Below, in pieces: positions 53,231-61,469 of a stretch of DNA of 64,000 nucleotides. Within the stretch, counting starts at the first letter, position 1. Each line of letters opens with the position of its first letter. The notes beneath the pieces were generated by a model. The model was not told where the DNA came from and did not search any database. It worked only from the letters and a program-made list of their open reading frames with translations. The DNA lies in contig NZ_CP168030.1 of NCBI RefSeq assembly GCF_041529975.1, forward strand, positions 3,410,001 to 3,474,000, written 5' to 3'. Source of the DNA: Microbacterium maritypicum. Its GTDB lineage: Bacteria; Actinomycetota; Actinomycetes; Actinomycetales; Microbacteriaceae. Both the position numbers and the translations under genes were made by a program.

Positions 53231-53854
53231 ATGACCGCTCTCGTGATCGACGGCCACCCCGACGCCCGCTCCTTGACCGCCTCGCTCGCCCAGCGGTACG
53301 CCGCAGGGCACGGCGATGCCCGCGTGCTCGCCCTGCGCGACCTCGACTTCGACCCCAACCTGCGCTTCGGCTACCGCGAGCGCATGACGCTCGAGCCCGA
53401 CCTCGTCGAGGCGAAGCAGGCTCTGCACGATGCCGACACGATCGTCATCGCGACACCGGTGTGGTGGGGCGCACCGCCGGCCCTCCTCAAGGGCTTCTTC
53501 GATCGGGCGCTGCTGCCGCAGCAGGAGTACCGCTACTCGAAGCTCGGCCTCCCCGAGGGCCTGATCCCCGCGCGCCGTGGACGTCTGCTCCTGCTCGCCG
53601 ACACTCCCTGGTTCTTCCTGCCGTTCACCGGCCTCCCGGCACAGACGCAGATCGTGCGCAACACCATGAAGTTCTGCGGCATCAGCTCGGTGCGCACGCA
53701 CCGCATGCTCGGTGTGAAGGATGCCAAGGCGGCGACCATCACGCGCTGGCTCGACCGGGCCGAGCAACTCGGCACGACAGACGCCCGCCGCGCGGGCGAG
53801 CCTCAGGCCATCGCGGCGGAGGCGGCCTCGTCTTCGGTGGTGGCGACGAGCTGA
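53231..53854 (+). CDS. NAD(P)H-dependent flavodoxin-fold oxidoreductase (MdaB/KefF-like)
   Basis: A 207-residue flavodoxin_2 protein: [19 protein letters not shown] binds the FMN phosphate and [23 protein letters not shown] is the family signature. It reduces quinones or other electrophiles by two electrons. The divergent TetR gene with tandem operators suggests induction by a quinone or electrophile. The 3' end overlaps the convergent rlmN by 52 nt, so the last ~17 residues are encoded opposite the end of rlmN. Confidence 0.9.
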   Translation: MTALVIDGHPDARSLTASLAQRYAAGHGDARVLALRDLDFDPNLRFGYRERMTLEPDLVEAKQALHDADTIVIATPVWWGAPPALLKGFFDRALLPQQEYRYSKLGLPEGLIPARRGRLLLLADTPWFFLPFTGLPAQTQIVRNTMKFCGISSVRTHRMLGVKDAKAATITRWLDRAEQLGTTDARRAGEPQAIAAEAASSSVVATS

Positions 53855-55092
53855 CCGCAGGCGCCGTCGATCTCCTTGCCGCGAGTGTCGCGGAGGGTGG
53901 TCGGGATGCCGGCGTCGTTCAAGCGGCGCACGAACTCGTTGGTGACGTCTTTCTCGGATGCCGTCCAGATCGAGCCGGGCGTCGGGTTCAGCGGGATCGG
54001 GTTCACGTGCACCCACCCGCGTCCGCGCTGGTTGAGCTTCTCGGCCAGCAGGTCGGCGCGCCAGCCGTGGTCGTTCATGTCCTTGATGAGCGCGTACTCG
54101 ATCGACACGCGGCGGCCGGTCTTGGCGTAGTAGTCGTAGGCGGCATCCAGTGCCTCATCGACCTTCCAGCGGGAGTTGACCGGGATGAGCTCGTCGCGCA
54201 GGTGGTCGTCCGGTGCGTGCAGCGACAGCGCGAACGTGACCGGGATGCCCTCGTCAGCGAGCTTCTTGATCGCCGGCACCAGGCCGACGGTCGACACGGT
54301 GATGCCACGGGCGCTCATGCCGAGGCCGTCGGGCTGTGGGGCGACCATCGACCGCACCGCATCCATCACGCGCTTGTAGTTGGCCAGCGGCTCGCCCATC
54401 CCCATGAAGACGATGTTCGAGACGCGCTCCATGCTGTGGTCGTCGGACTTCTTGCCGCCGAGCCCACCCTCGGCGATGAGCCGGTTGGCGCGGACGATCT
54501 GCTCGATGATCTCGGCGGTCGACATGTTGCGGGTCAGGCCCGCCTGGCCGGTCGCACAGAACGGGCAGTTCATGCCGCAGCCGGCCTGGCTCGACACGCA
54601 CAGCGTGATGCGGCCGGGGTAGCGCATGAGCACCGACTCGACCAGGGCGCCGTCGTGCAGACGCCACAGGAACTTGATCGTGTCGCCCTTGTCGGTCTCG
54701 AGGCGGCGCACCTCGGTGAGCAGCGGCGGCAGCATCCCGGCGACCAGCTGCTCCCGGGTGTCGGCCGGGAGGTCGGTCATCTGCTCGGGGTCGGACGTGT
54801 AGTGGCGGAAGTAGTGCGTCGACAGCTGCTTCGCGCGGAAGCCGGGCAGCCCGAGCTCCTTGACCTTCTCGACGCGCTCTGCGGGAGTGAGGTCGGCGAG
54901 GTGCACCGGCGGCTTGCCGCGCTTGGGGCTCGCGAACTGCAGCAGCGGCCGCCCCTCGGCATCCTTCTGCTGGGTCCAGCCCTCGGTCGCGGGGCGCACC
55001 TGTGGCTTCTTGGTCTCGCGGACCGCCCCCGAACGGGACGACGCGGGCGCTGCCTGTGGGCGCGTCTCGCGCGTGCGGGGAGTCTCAGTCAT
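53803..55092 (-). CDS. rlmN: 23S rRNA (adenine2503-C2)-methyltransferase RlmN
   Basis: A 429-residue radical SAM methylase. The cluster cysteines are C172, C176 and C179 in [25 protein letters not shown] and SLHAPDD are typical, and the acceptor Cys lies in the C-terminal DGACGQL. It methylates A2503 of 23S rRNA and some tRNAs. The N-terminal ~60 residues (rich in Thr, Arg, Pro, Lys) are an extension beyond the usual ~370-residue enzyme. TACCCT ends 7 nt before ATG 55092. Confidence 0.95.
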   Translation of the reverse strand: MTETPRTRETRPQAAPASSRSGAVRETKKPQVRPATEGWTQQKDAEGRPLLQFASPKRGKPPVHLADLTPAERVEKVKELGLPGFRAKQLSTHYFRHYTSDPEQMTDLPADTREQLVAGMLPPLLTEVRRLETDKGDTIKFLWRLHDGALVESVLMRYPGRITLCVSSQAGCGMNCPFCATGQAGLTRNMSTAEIIEQIVRANRLIAEGGLGGKKSDDHSMERVSNIVFMGMGEPLANYKRVMDAVRSMVAPQPDGLGMSARGITVSTVGLVPAIKKLADEGIPVTFALSLHAPDDHLRDELIPVNSRWKVDEALDAAYDYYAKTGRRVSIEYALIKDMNDHGWRADLLAEKLNQRGRGWVHVNPIPLNPTPGSIWTASEKDVTNEFVRRLNDAGIPTTLRDTRGKEIDGACGQLVATTEDEAASAAMA

Positions 55093-55153
55093 ACCTTCCA
55101 GGGTACGCGGTACCGGGTGGGAAGTACCTGGAGCGCAGGCGGCCCGACCCGAC

Positions 55154-57064
55154 TCACCCCAGCAGCGGGCGCTGTGCGGCGCGCTGACCCTCGTACTCCG
55201 CGCGCGCCCGTCGAGCCGTCTCGGTGCGCGAGACCTCGGCCACCGGCACATCCCACCAGCCCTCGCCGTCGGGGCCGTAGACCGTCGGATCGCTCTCGAC
55301 ATGGATGAGCGTCGTCCGCTCGGAGGCCTTCGCGGCGGCGACCGCGGCACGCAGGGCGTCGATCGCCGCGGACCCCTTCGCGATCTCGATGACGTCGACG
55401 CCGTAGCTGCGCGCGTTCATGGCGAGGTCGACCGGCAGCACGTCGCCGCGCTGGAAGTTGCGCGCCTCGTCGTCGTAGCGGCGGTACTCGGTGCCGAAGC
55501 GCTCCGAGCCGACCGTCTCCGAGAGGTGCCCGATCGAGGCATAGCCCTGGTTTTGGATGAGCACGACGATGATCTTGATCCCCTCGGCCACGGCCGTCGC
55601 GAGCTCGGAGCTCAGCATCAGGTACGAGCCGTCGCCGACCATGACGACGACGTCGCGCTCGTCGCCGGATGCCGTGAGCCCGCGCTTGACGCCGAGTCCT
55701 CCCGCGATCTCGTACCCCATGCAGGAGTAGGCGTATTCGACGTGATAGCCGAGCGGATCGCTGACGCGCCAGAGCTTGTGCAGGTCGCCGGGGAGCGAGC
55801 CGGCCGCCTGCACGATCACGTCTTCGTCGGCCACGGCCCCGCGCACGGCGCCGATGATCTCGGGCTGGCCCGGCAGCTCGCGGCCCGTGGGGGCGAGCGC
55901 CCGGTCGACGACCGCATCCCACTCGCGCTTCTCGTCGGCGATCCGTGCGCTCAGCGCCGGTGCGACGCGGTATCCGTCGAGCTCGTCACGCAGCGCGACC
56001 AGGGTCTCCCTGGCATCCGCGACGACGGGCAGCTGCGAGCCGTGCTTGTAGGCGTCGAAGGCCGCGACGTTGATGTTGACGAACACCGCGTCGGGGTTCT
56101 GGAAGGCCGTGCGTGATGCCGTCGTGAAGTCGCTGTACCGGGTGCCGACGCCGATGATGACGTCGGCCTCCGCCGCGATGCGGTTCGCCGCGGTGGTGCC
56201 GGTCGCACCGATCCCGCCCAGGTACTGGGGGTGATCCCACGGCAGCGCGCCGCCGCCCGCCTGCGTCGTGCCGACCGGGATGCCCGTGGCCTCGACCAAC
56301 GCCCGCAGCGCCTGCTCCGCCTCGGAGTAGATGACACCGCCACCCGCGACGAGGAGCGGCTGCTTCGCGCCGCGGATCGCCGCCACCGCCCGCGCCAACG
56401 GTCCGCGCTCCGGCAGCGGCCGGCGGATGTGCCACTCCCGGTCCTGGAGGAACTCGAGGGGGACCTCCAGCGCTTCGGCCTGCACGTCTTCGGGCAGGGC
56501 GATCGTCACCGCACCGGTCTCGGCGGGATCGGTGAGGACGCGCATCGCGGCGAGCGCGATCGAGAACAGCTGCTCCGGGCGCTGCACCCGGTCGAAGAAG
56601 ACCGAGAGCGGGCGGAACGCGTCGTTCACGGTGAGCCCGATGTCGTGCGGGCGCTCCAACTGCTGCAGCACGGGGTCCGCGACCCGGGTGGCGAAGGTGT
56701 CGCTCGGCAGCAGCAGCGCCGGCAGCCGGTTGGTGGTCGCGAGGGCCGCACCGGTGAGCATGTTCGTGGCGCCGGGACCGACCGAGGCCGTGCTCGCGAA
56801 CGTCGCCCTGCGGCGATGCATCCGGGCGAACCCGACGGCCTGGTGCACCATCGCCTGCTCGTTGCGGGCCTGGTGGTAGGGCATCAGGTCGGGCTGCTCG
56901 AGGTTGTACTGCTGCAGCGCCTGGCCGAGACCGGCGACGTTCCCGTGACCGAAGATGCCGAACATGCCGGGCACGGTGCGCTCGCGGATGTCGCCGTCGA
57001 CCGTCCACTGCCGCGAGAGGAACTCGACCAGTGCCTGGCCGACCGTCATCCGTCTGGTCTGCAT
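55154..57064 (-). CDS. iolD: 3D-(3,5/4)-trihydroxycyclohexane-1,2-dione hydrolase
   Basis: A 636-residue thiamine-diphosphate enzyme: [48 protein letters not shown], and the ThDP motif [36 protein letters not shown] in parts. It opens the inositol-derived ring to 5-deoxy-glucuronate. The ATG overlaps the iolB stop by one base, and GGGAGAA precedes it. It is the last gene of the visible iol operon. Confidence 0.95.
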   Translation of the reverse strand: MQTRRMTVGQALVEFLSRQWTVDGDIRERTVPGMFGIFGHGNVAGLGQALQQYNLEQPDLMPYHQARNEQAMVHQAVGFARMHRRRATFASTASVGPGATNMLTGAALATTNRLPALLLPSDTFATRVADPVLQQLERPHDIGLTVNDAFRPLSVFFDRVQRPEQLFSIALAAMRVLTDPAETGAVTIALPEDVQAEALEVPLEFLQDREWHIRRPLPERGPLARAVAAIRGAKQPLLVAGGGVIYSEAEQALRALVEATGIPVGTTQAGGGALPWDHPQYLGGIGATGTTAANRIAAEADVIIGVGTRYSDFTTASRTAFQNPDAVFVNINVAAFDAYKHGSQLPVVADARETLVALRDELDGYRVAPALSARIADEKREWDAVVDRALAPTGRELPGQPEIIGAVRGAVADEDVIVQAAGSLPGDLHKLWRVSDPLGYHVEYAYSCMGYEIAGGLGVKRGLTASGDERDVVVMVGDGSYLMLSSELATAVAEGIKIIVVLIQNQGYASIGHLSETVGSERFGTEYRRYDDEARNFQRGDVLPVDLAMNARSYGVDVIEIAKGSAAIDALRAAVAAAKASERTTLIHVESDPTVYGPDGEGWWDVPVAEVSRTETARRARAEYEGQRAAQRPLLG

Positions 57065-57975
57065 CAGAGTTCTCCCTCTGCTCGGTAGGGCAGCCGGGGA
57101 TCGATGTCCTGCCCGCTCCAGCTGTCGCGCACCCACGCGTGCGCGGGGTCGTCGGTGATGAGCCAGGCCCGCTCCCGGTCGGGGCCGGCCATGACGTTGA
57201 GGTAGTAGAGGTCGTAGCCGGGAGCGGCCACGGCGGGACCGTGGAATCCGAACGGCACCAGCGCGATGTCGCCGGTGCGCACCCGTTCGGCGATGTCGAT
57301 CTCGCCGGCATCCGAGGAGTAGGTCGCGAACATCCCGAAGGCCGCGTCGGCGGCAGCGGCGTCTCCGCTCGAGCGCGTGGGCGCCGCCTCGAAGTAGTAG
57401 ATCTCCTCGAGCCGGGATTCTCGCCCCGGCACGTGCTCGTCGTGCTTGTGCGGCGGGTACGACGACCAGTTCTCGGCGGGCGTGATGACCTCGCACACGA
57501 TGAGGCGCTCGGCGTCGAGCGCCTCCGGCGTACCGAAGTTGTGCACCTGCCGGCTGGAGGCGCCGGCGCCACGGAGCTCGACCGGGGTCTCGGCCGCGAG
57601 GATGAGCCGCGTGGGATGCACGACCGAGGTGGGCGAAGACGCCACGGCCACCCGACCTGAGCCCGTGATGACGGCCGTGGCCGCCGCCGACAGGTAGAGC
57701 ACGTCGCTCGGACCGTCGAACACGGAGCGGCGACCGGCGAGCAGCGTCTCGGTGGTCGATCCCTCCTCGGTGTGCGCCACGGAGAACGACCCGGAGAGCG
57801 GCACGATGATCCGCTCCACCCCGGTGTCGGCGAGCGCGAGGCGCTCCCCCGCGCCGAGCTCGCCGATGCGGATGCCGGTGTGCGCCCAGCCGGGCGTCGT
57901 GTCGTCGACCACGCTCTCCCAGCCGTCGCGGCCGATCGTGCCGCGGCGGTGGAACCAGTTCCCGTCCTCGGTCAT
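57064..57975 (-). CDS. iolB: 5-deoxy-glucuronate isomerase
   Basis: A 303-residue two-cupin protein: GIRIGELGAGERL, VPLSGSFSVAH, the metal site NWSSYPPHKHDEH, LEEIYYFEA, and FGFHGPAVAAPGYDLYYLNVMAGP. It isomerises 5-deoxy-glucuronate to 5-dehydro-2-deoxygluconate. AGGAGAGG stands before ATG 57975. It lies between iolA and iolD. Confidence 0.95.
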   Translation of the reverse strand: MTEDGNWFHRRGTIGRDGWESVVDDTTPGWAHTGIRIGELGAGERLALADTGVERIIVPLSGSFSVAHTEEGSTTETLLAGRRSVFDGPSDVLYLSAAATAVITGSGRVAVASSPTSVVHPTRLILAAETPVELRGAGASSRQVHNFGTPEALDAERLIVCEVITPAENWSSYPPHKHDEHVPGRESRLEEIYYFEAAPTRSSGDAAAADAAFGMFATYSSDAGEIDIAERVRTGDIALVPFGFHGPAVAAPGYDLYYLNVMAGPDRERAWLITDDPAHAWVRDSWSGQDIDPRLPYRAEGEL

Positions 57976-58000
57976 GGCCTCTCCTGCCCGCATCCGCTGG

Positions 58001-59524
58001 TCAGCTGTTCTGGGGGAAGCCGAGGTCGATACCGCCGTGGAGAGCGGGGTCGAGCCAGCGACTGGTGATCGCCTTCTCGCGGGTGAAGAAGTCGAAGCCA
58101 TGGACACCGTACGCCTTCGCGTCGCCGAACAGCGATGCCTTCCACCCGCCGAACGAGTGGTACGCGACGGGAACCGGGATGGGCACGTTGATGCCGATCA
58201 TCCCGACCTGGACCTCGTGCTGGAAGCGGCGGGCCGCCCCGCCGTCGTTGGTGAAGATCGCGGTCCCGTTGCCGAACCGGCCGGAGTTGATCAGGTCGAC
58301 CCCCTCCTGGAACGTCTGCACCCGCACCACCGACAGCACCGGACCGAAGATCTCCTCCTGGTACGCCCGCGAGGAGGTCGGGATCTCGTCGATGAGCGTC
58401 GGCCCGAACCAGAAGCCGTCCTCGTTCCCGTCGACCGTCAACCCTCTGCCGTCGACCACGATGCGCGCCCCGTCGGCCTCGGCGATGTCGACGTAGCCCG
58501 ACACCTTCGCGCGGTGCTCCGCCGTGATCAGCGGACCCATGTCGGGCTCGCCGTCGGCACCGCCCGCACCGTCGCCGATGCGCAGCCCCGCGATGCGCTG
58601 CGAGATGCGCTCGATCAGCGCGTCCGCCACCGGCTCGACCGCGAGCAGGACCGAGACGGCCATGCACCGCTCTCCCGCCGCGCCGAATCCCGCGTTCACG
58701 GCCTGGTCGGCGACGAGGTCGAGGTCGGCATCCGGTAGGACGAGCATGTGGTTCTTCGCGCCGCCGAGCGCCTGCACGCGCTTGCCGTGGCGCGACGCGG
58801 TCTCGTAGATGTACTGGGCGATGGGCGTCGAGCCCACGAACGAGATCGAGGCGACGTCGGGGCTCTCCAGTAGACCGTCCACGGCCTGCTTGTCGCCCTG
58901 CAGCACGGTGAACACGCCGTCGGGCAGCCCGGCCTCGGCCCAGAGGGCGGCGAGCCAGAGCGCGGCGGACGGATCCTTCTCGCTGGGCTTGAGCACCACG
59001 GCGTTGCCCGCGGCGATCGCGACCGGGAAGAACCACATCGGCACCATCGCCGGGAAGTTGAACGGGGAGATGATGCCGACGACGCCGAGCGGCTGCTTGA
59101 GGGAGTACACGTCGATGCCGGTCGAGACGTTCTCCGAGTAGGCGCCCTTGATCAGGTGCGGGAACCCGGTCGCGAGTTCCACGACCTCCTGTCCGCGCAG
59201 GATCTCGCCCATCGCATCGGAGCGGACCTTGCCGTGCTCGGCCGTGATGATCGCCGCCAGCTCCCCCTTGCGCGCGTTCAGCAGCTCACGGAACGCGAAC
59301 ATCACCGCCTGGCGCCGCGCGATCGAGTAGGCGCTCCACACCTGGAATCCGCGCTGCGCGGACGCGATGGCGTCCGCGATCTCGGAGTCGTCGGCCAGGG
59401 CGACATGCCCGGTCACCGCCCCCGTCGCGGGGTTGTGGACGGGAGCCGTGCGACCGCTCGCGGAGGCGCGGGCGGCGCCGTCGATCCAGTGGCCGATGAC
59501 GGGGATGTCGGAAGCGGAGGTCAT
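58001..59524 (-). CDS. iolA: CoA-acylating methylmalonate/malonate semialdehyde dehydrogenase (inositol route)
   Basis: A 507-residue aldehyde dehydrogenase of the MmsA/IolA class: ISPFNFPAMVPMWFFP, FVGSTPIAQYIYE, LGGAKNHMLVLPDADLD and the catalytic Cys in AAGERCMAVS. In the inositol pathway it turns malonate semialdehyde into acetyl-CoA and CO2. It resembles the mmsA at 27.9-29.5 kb; operon context separates the roles. It lies between the aldolase-like gene and iolB. Confidence 0.93.
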   Translation of the reverse strand: MTSASDIPVIGHWIDGAARASASGRTAPVHNPATGAVTGHVALADDSEIADAIASAQRGFQVWSAYSIARRQAVMFAFRELLNARKGELAAIITAEHGKVRSDAMGEILRGQEVVELATGFPHLIKGAYSENVSTGIDVYSLKQPLGVVGIISPFNFPAMVPMWFFPVAIAAGNAVVLKPSEKDPSAALWLAALWAEAGLPDGVFTVLQGDKQAVDGLLESPDVASISFVGSTPIAQYIYETASRHGKRVQALGGAKNHMLVLPDADLDLVADQAVNAGFGAAGERCMAVSVLLAVEPVADALIERISQRIAGLRIGDGAGGADGEPDMGPLITAEHRAKVSGYVDIAEADGARIVVDGRGLTVDGNEDGFWFGPTLIDEIPTSSRAYQEEIFGPVLSVVRVQTFQEGVDLINSGRFGNGTAIFTNDGGAARRFQHEVQVGMIGINVPIPVPVAYHSFGGWKASLFGDAKAYGVHGFDFFTREKAITSRWLDPALHGGIDLGFPQNS

Positions 59525-59549
59525 GCGTGTCCTTCTGCGGAGAGGGCGA

Positions 59550-60449
59550 TCAGGCGGTCAGCCCGGGGTGGACGAGGGAGGCCGCGACGTCGATGGCGGA
59601 TGCCACGTCGATGTCCGACGAATAGAGGAGAGTGCGACCGACGGTCAGGCCGCGCACGCCGGGGAGCGAGAGGGCGTCCTCCCAGGACGAGAACGTGTCG
59701 TCGGGGTCGGCGCCCGCGTCGCCGCCGAGCAGCAGCACGGGTAGCGTCGTCGCCGCGAGCACGCGTTCCATGTCGTCGACGACCGGCAGCTTCAGCCACG
59801 TGCTGGCGCTGCTCGCACCCAGACCGCTGGCGATCGCGATCGACAGCATCACGGCATCCGGGCTCAGGTCGTTGACGACCCGGCCGTCGACCCGGCGGCT
59901 GAGGAACGGCTCGAGCATGATCGGCAGGTCGGCCCGTGCGGCCGCGGTCACCGCGTCGGCCGTCGAGGCCAGCGTGGGCGCCGTCCCGTCGTCGTCGAGG
60001 TTCACCCGCAGCAGAGCCTTGGCGAAGTCGATGCCGGAGTCCACCATCGCGGGCACGTCGTACCCGGTGTAGCGGTCGTCCATCTCGAAGGTCGCTCCGC
60101 GGAGCCCGCCGCGGTTCATCGACCCGACGACGATCTTGTCGTCGAGCAGGCCCAGCATCGCCAGGTCGTCGATGATGTCGGGGGTGCCGAGCACACCGTC
60201 CACTCCCGGATGCCGCAGGGCGATCGCGAGCCGATCGAGCAGCTCATAGCGGTCGGCCATGGCGAACGGCGACCCGCCGACCGCGAGCGCACCGCGCGCC
60301 GGGTGGTCGGCGGCGATGATGAACAGCCGTCCATCCCCGCGGATGATGTCGCGGCGGCGACGTCCGGCCAACGTCTCGCGGATCGTGTGCGGCGACTCCG
60401 CGCGCACCGTCCGGAGCCGGTGGAAGTCCTCTTCGGTCAGGGCTGTCAT
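59550..60449 (-). CDS. (beta/alpha)8 aldolase-like protein of the Cgl0159 type
   Basis: A 299-residue DeoC/IolJ-like barrel: FIIAADHPARGALAVGG carries the Schiff-base-region pattern, followed by GVDGVLGTPDIIDDLAMLG, SMNRGGLRGATFEMDDRYTGYD and KLPVVDDMERVLAATTLPVLLLGGDAG. Position between iolC and iolA suggests it splits 5-dehydro-2-deoxy-6-phosphogluconate into DHAP and malonate semialdehyde, in place of classical IolJ. ATG 60449 is chosen for its 9-nt spacing from GGAG; ATG 60458 is too close. The enzymatic role is inferred. Confidence 0.85.
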   Translation of the reverse strand: MTALTEEDFHRLRTVRAESPHTIRETLAGRRRRDIIRGDGRLFIIAADHPARGALAVGGSPFAMADRYELLDRLAIALRHPGVDGVLGTPDIIDDLAMLGLLDDKIVVGSMNRGGLRGATFEMDDRYTGYDVPAMVDSGIDFAKALLRVNLDDDGTAPTLASTADAVTAAARADLPIMLEPFLSRRVDGRVVNDLSPDAVMLSIAIASGLGASSASTWLKLPVVDDMERVLAATTLPVLLLGGDAGADPDDTFSSWEDALSLPGVRGLTVGRTLLYSSDIDVASAIDVAASLVHPGLTA

Positions 60450-60450
60450 C

Positions 60451-61407
60451 TCACGCATCTCCGTTCACGACCTCGGCGACCTCGCGCTCGGTCGGCATCG
60501 CCGTCGAGCATTCCCGGCGTCCGGCGACGATGCCGCCCGCCGCATTCGCATAGGTCAGGGTCTTCTCCAGCTCCCACTCGGCGAGCAGTCCATGGCAGAG
60601 CGCACCGCCGAACGCGTCGCCGGCACCAAGTCCGTTCACGACCTCGACCGCGGTCGCGGGGATCTCGACCTGCCTCGACCGCGTCTTGGCGAGCACGCCG
60701 CGGGGTCCCTGCTTCACGATCGCCAGCTCGACGCCGCGCTCGAGAAGCGCATCCGCCGCACGCTGCGGGTCGGTCTCGCCGACCGCGACCTCGCACTCCT
60801 CGCGGTTTCCCACGGCGACCGTGGCGAACTCCAGCGCCCGCTGGATCTGCACGCGGGCCTCGTCGGGCGTCTCCCAGAACATGGGGCGGTAGTCCAGATC
60901 GAACACGGTGTGCGCGCGGCGCCCGCGCGCCCGGAGGAGATCGAGGTGCGTCTGCCGGCTCGGCTCCTCGCTCAGGCCGGTCGCGGTGAACCAGACGAGC
61001 GCAGCCTGCCGCACCGCGGCCTCGTCGACGTCGCCCGGCCGGATCTGCAGGTCGGGGGCGGTCGGTTCGCGATAGAAGTACAGCGGGAAGTCGTCCGGCG
61101 GGAAGATCTCGCAGAACGTGATCGGGGTCTTGTACGTCGGGTCGGTCGCGACGTACCGGCTGTGCACCCCGAGGCGCTCGAGCTCTGTGCGCAGGTACCG
61201 CCCGAAGGGGTCGTCACCGACACGGGAGAGCAGTGCGGCGTCATGGCCGTACCGTGCGGCGGCGACCGAGACGTTCGCAGCGCTGCCGCCGAGGTACTTG
61301 CCGAAACTGGTGACCTCGCCGAGGCCGACGCCGTCCTGCAGCGGATACAGGTCGACACCCAGGCGCCCGATGGCCAGGATCTCCGGGACCGATGTGTTCT
61401 CGGTCAT
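60451..61407 (-). CDS. iolC: 5-dehydro-2-deoxygluconokinase
   Basis: A 318-residue PfkB-family kinase: AIGRLGVDLYPLQDGVGL, the substrate-binding GGSAANVSVAAARYG, and the ATP/catalytic motif VVNGLGAGDAFGGALCHGL with the base Asp. It phosphorylates 5-dehydro-2-deoxygluconate at C6. It is the first gene of the iol operon; GGGAGAGGGGGAG precedes the ATG. A 62-nt AT-richer promoter region separates it from the GH38 gene. Confidence 0.94.
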   Translation of the reverse strand: MTENTSVPEILAIGRLGVDLYPLQDGVGLGEVTSFGKYLGGSAANVSVAAARYGHDAALLSRVGDDPFGRYLRTELERLGVHSRYVATDPTYKTPITFCEIFPPDDFPLYFYREPTAPDLQIRPGDVDEAAVRQAALVWFTATGLSEEPSRQTHLDLLRARGRRAHTVFDLDYRPMFWETPDEARVQIQRALEFATVAVGNREECEVAVGETDPQRAADALLERGVELAIVKQGPRGVLAKTRSRQVEIPATAVEVVNGLGAGDAFGGALCHGLLAEWELEKTLTYANAAGGIVAGRRECSTAMPTEREVAEVVNGDA

Positions 61408-61469
61408 CGCTCCCCCTCTCCCTCGATCATTTGTCTTAACATTAGCACTTAGTTGCTCACTTGCCGAGA
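61408..61469 (-). promoter_or_regulatory. promoter/operator region of the iol operon
   Basis: This gap is much more AT-rich than its surroundings. On the minus strand it contains AAGTGAGCAACT and AAGTGCTAATGT in tandem, followed by TAAGAC, a possible -10, and then the iolC ribosome site. A regulator site is likely but the exact elements are uncertain. Confidence 0.4.
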
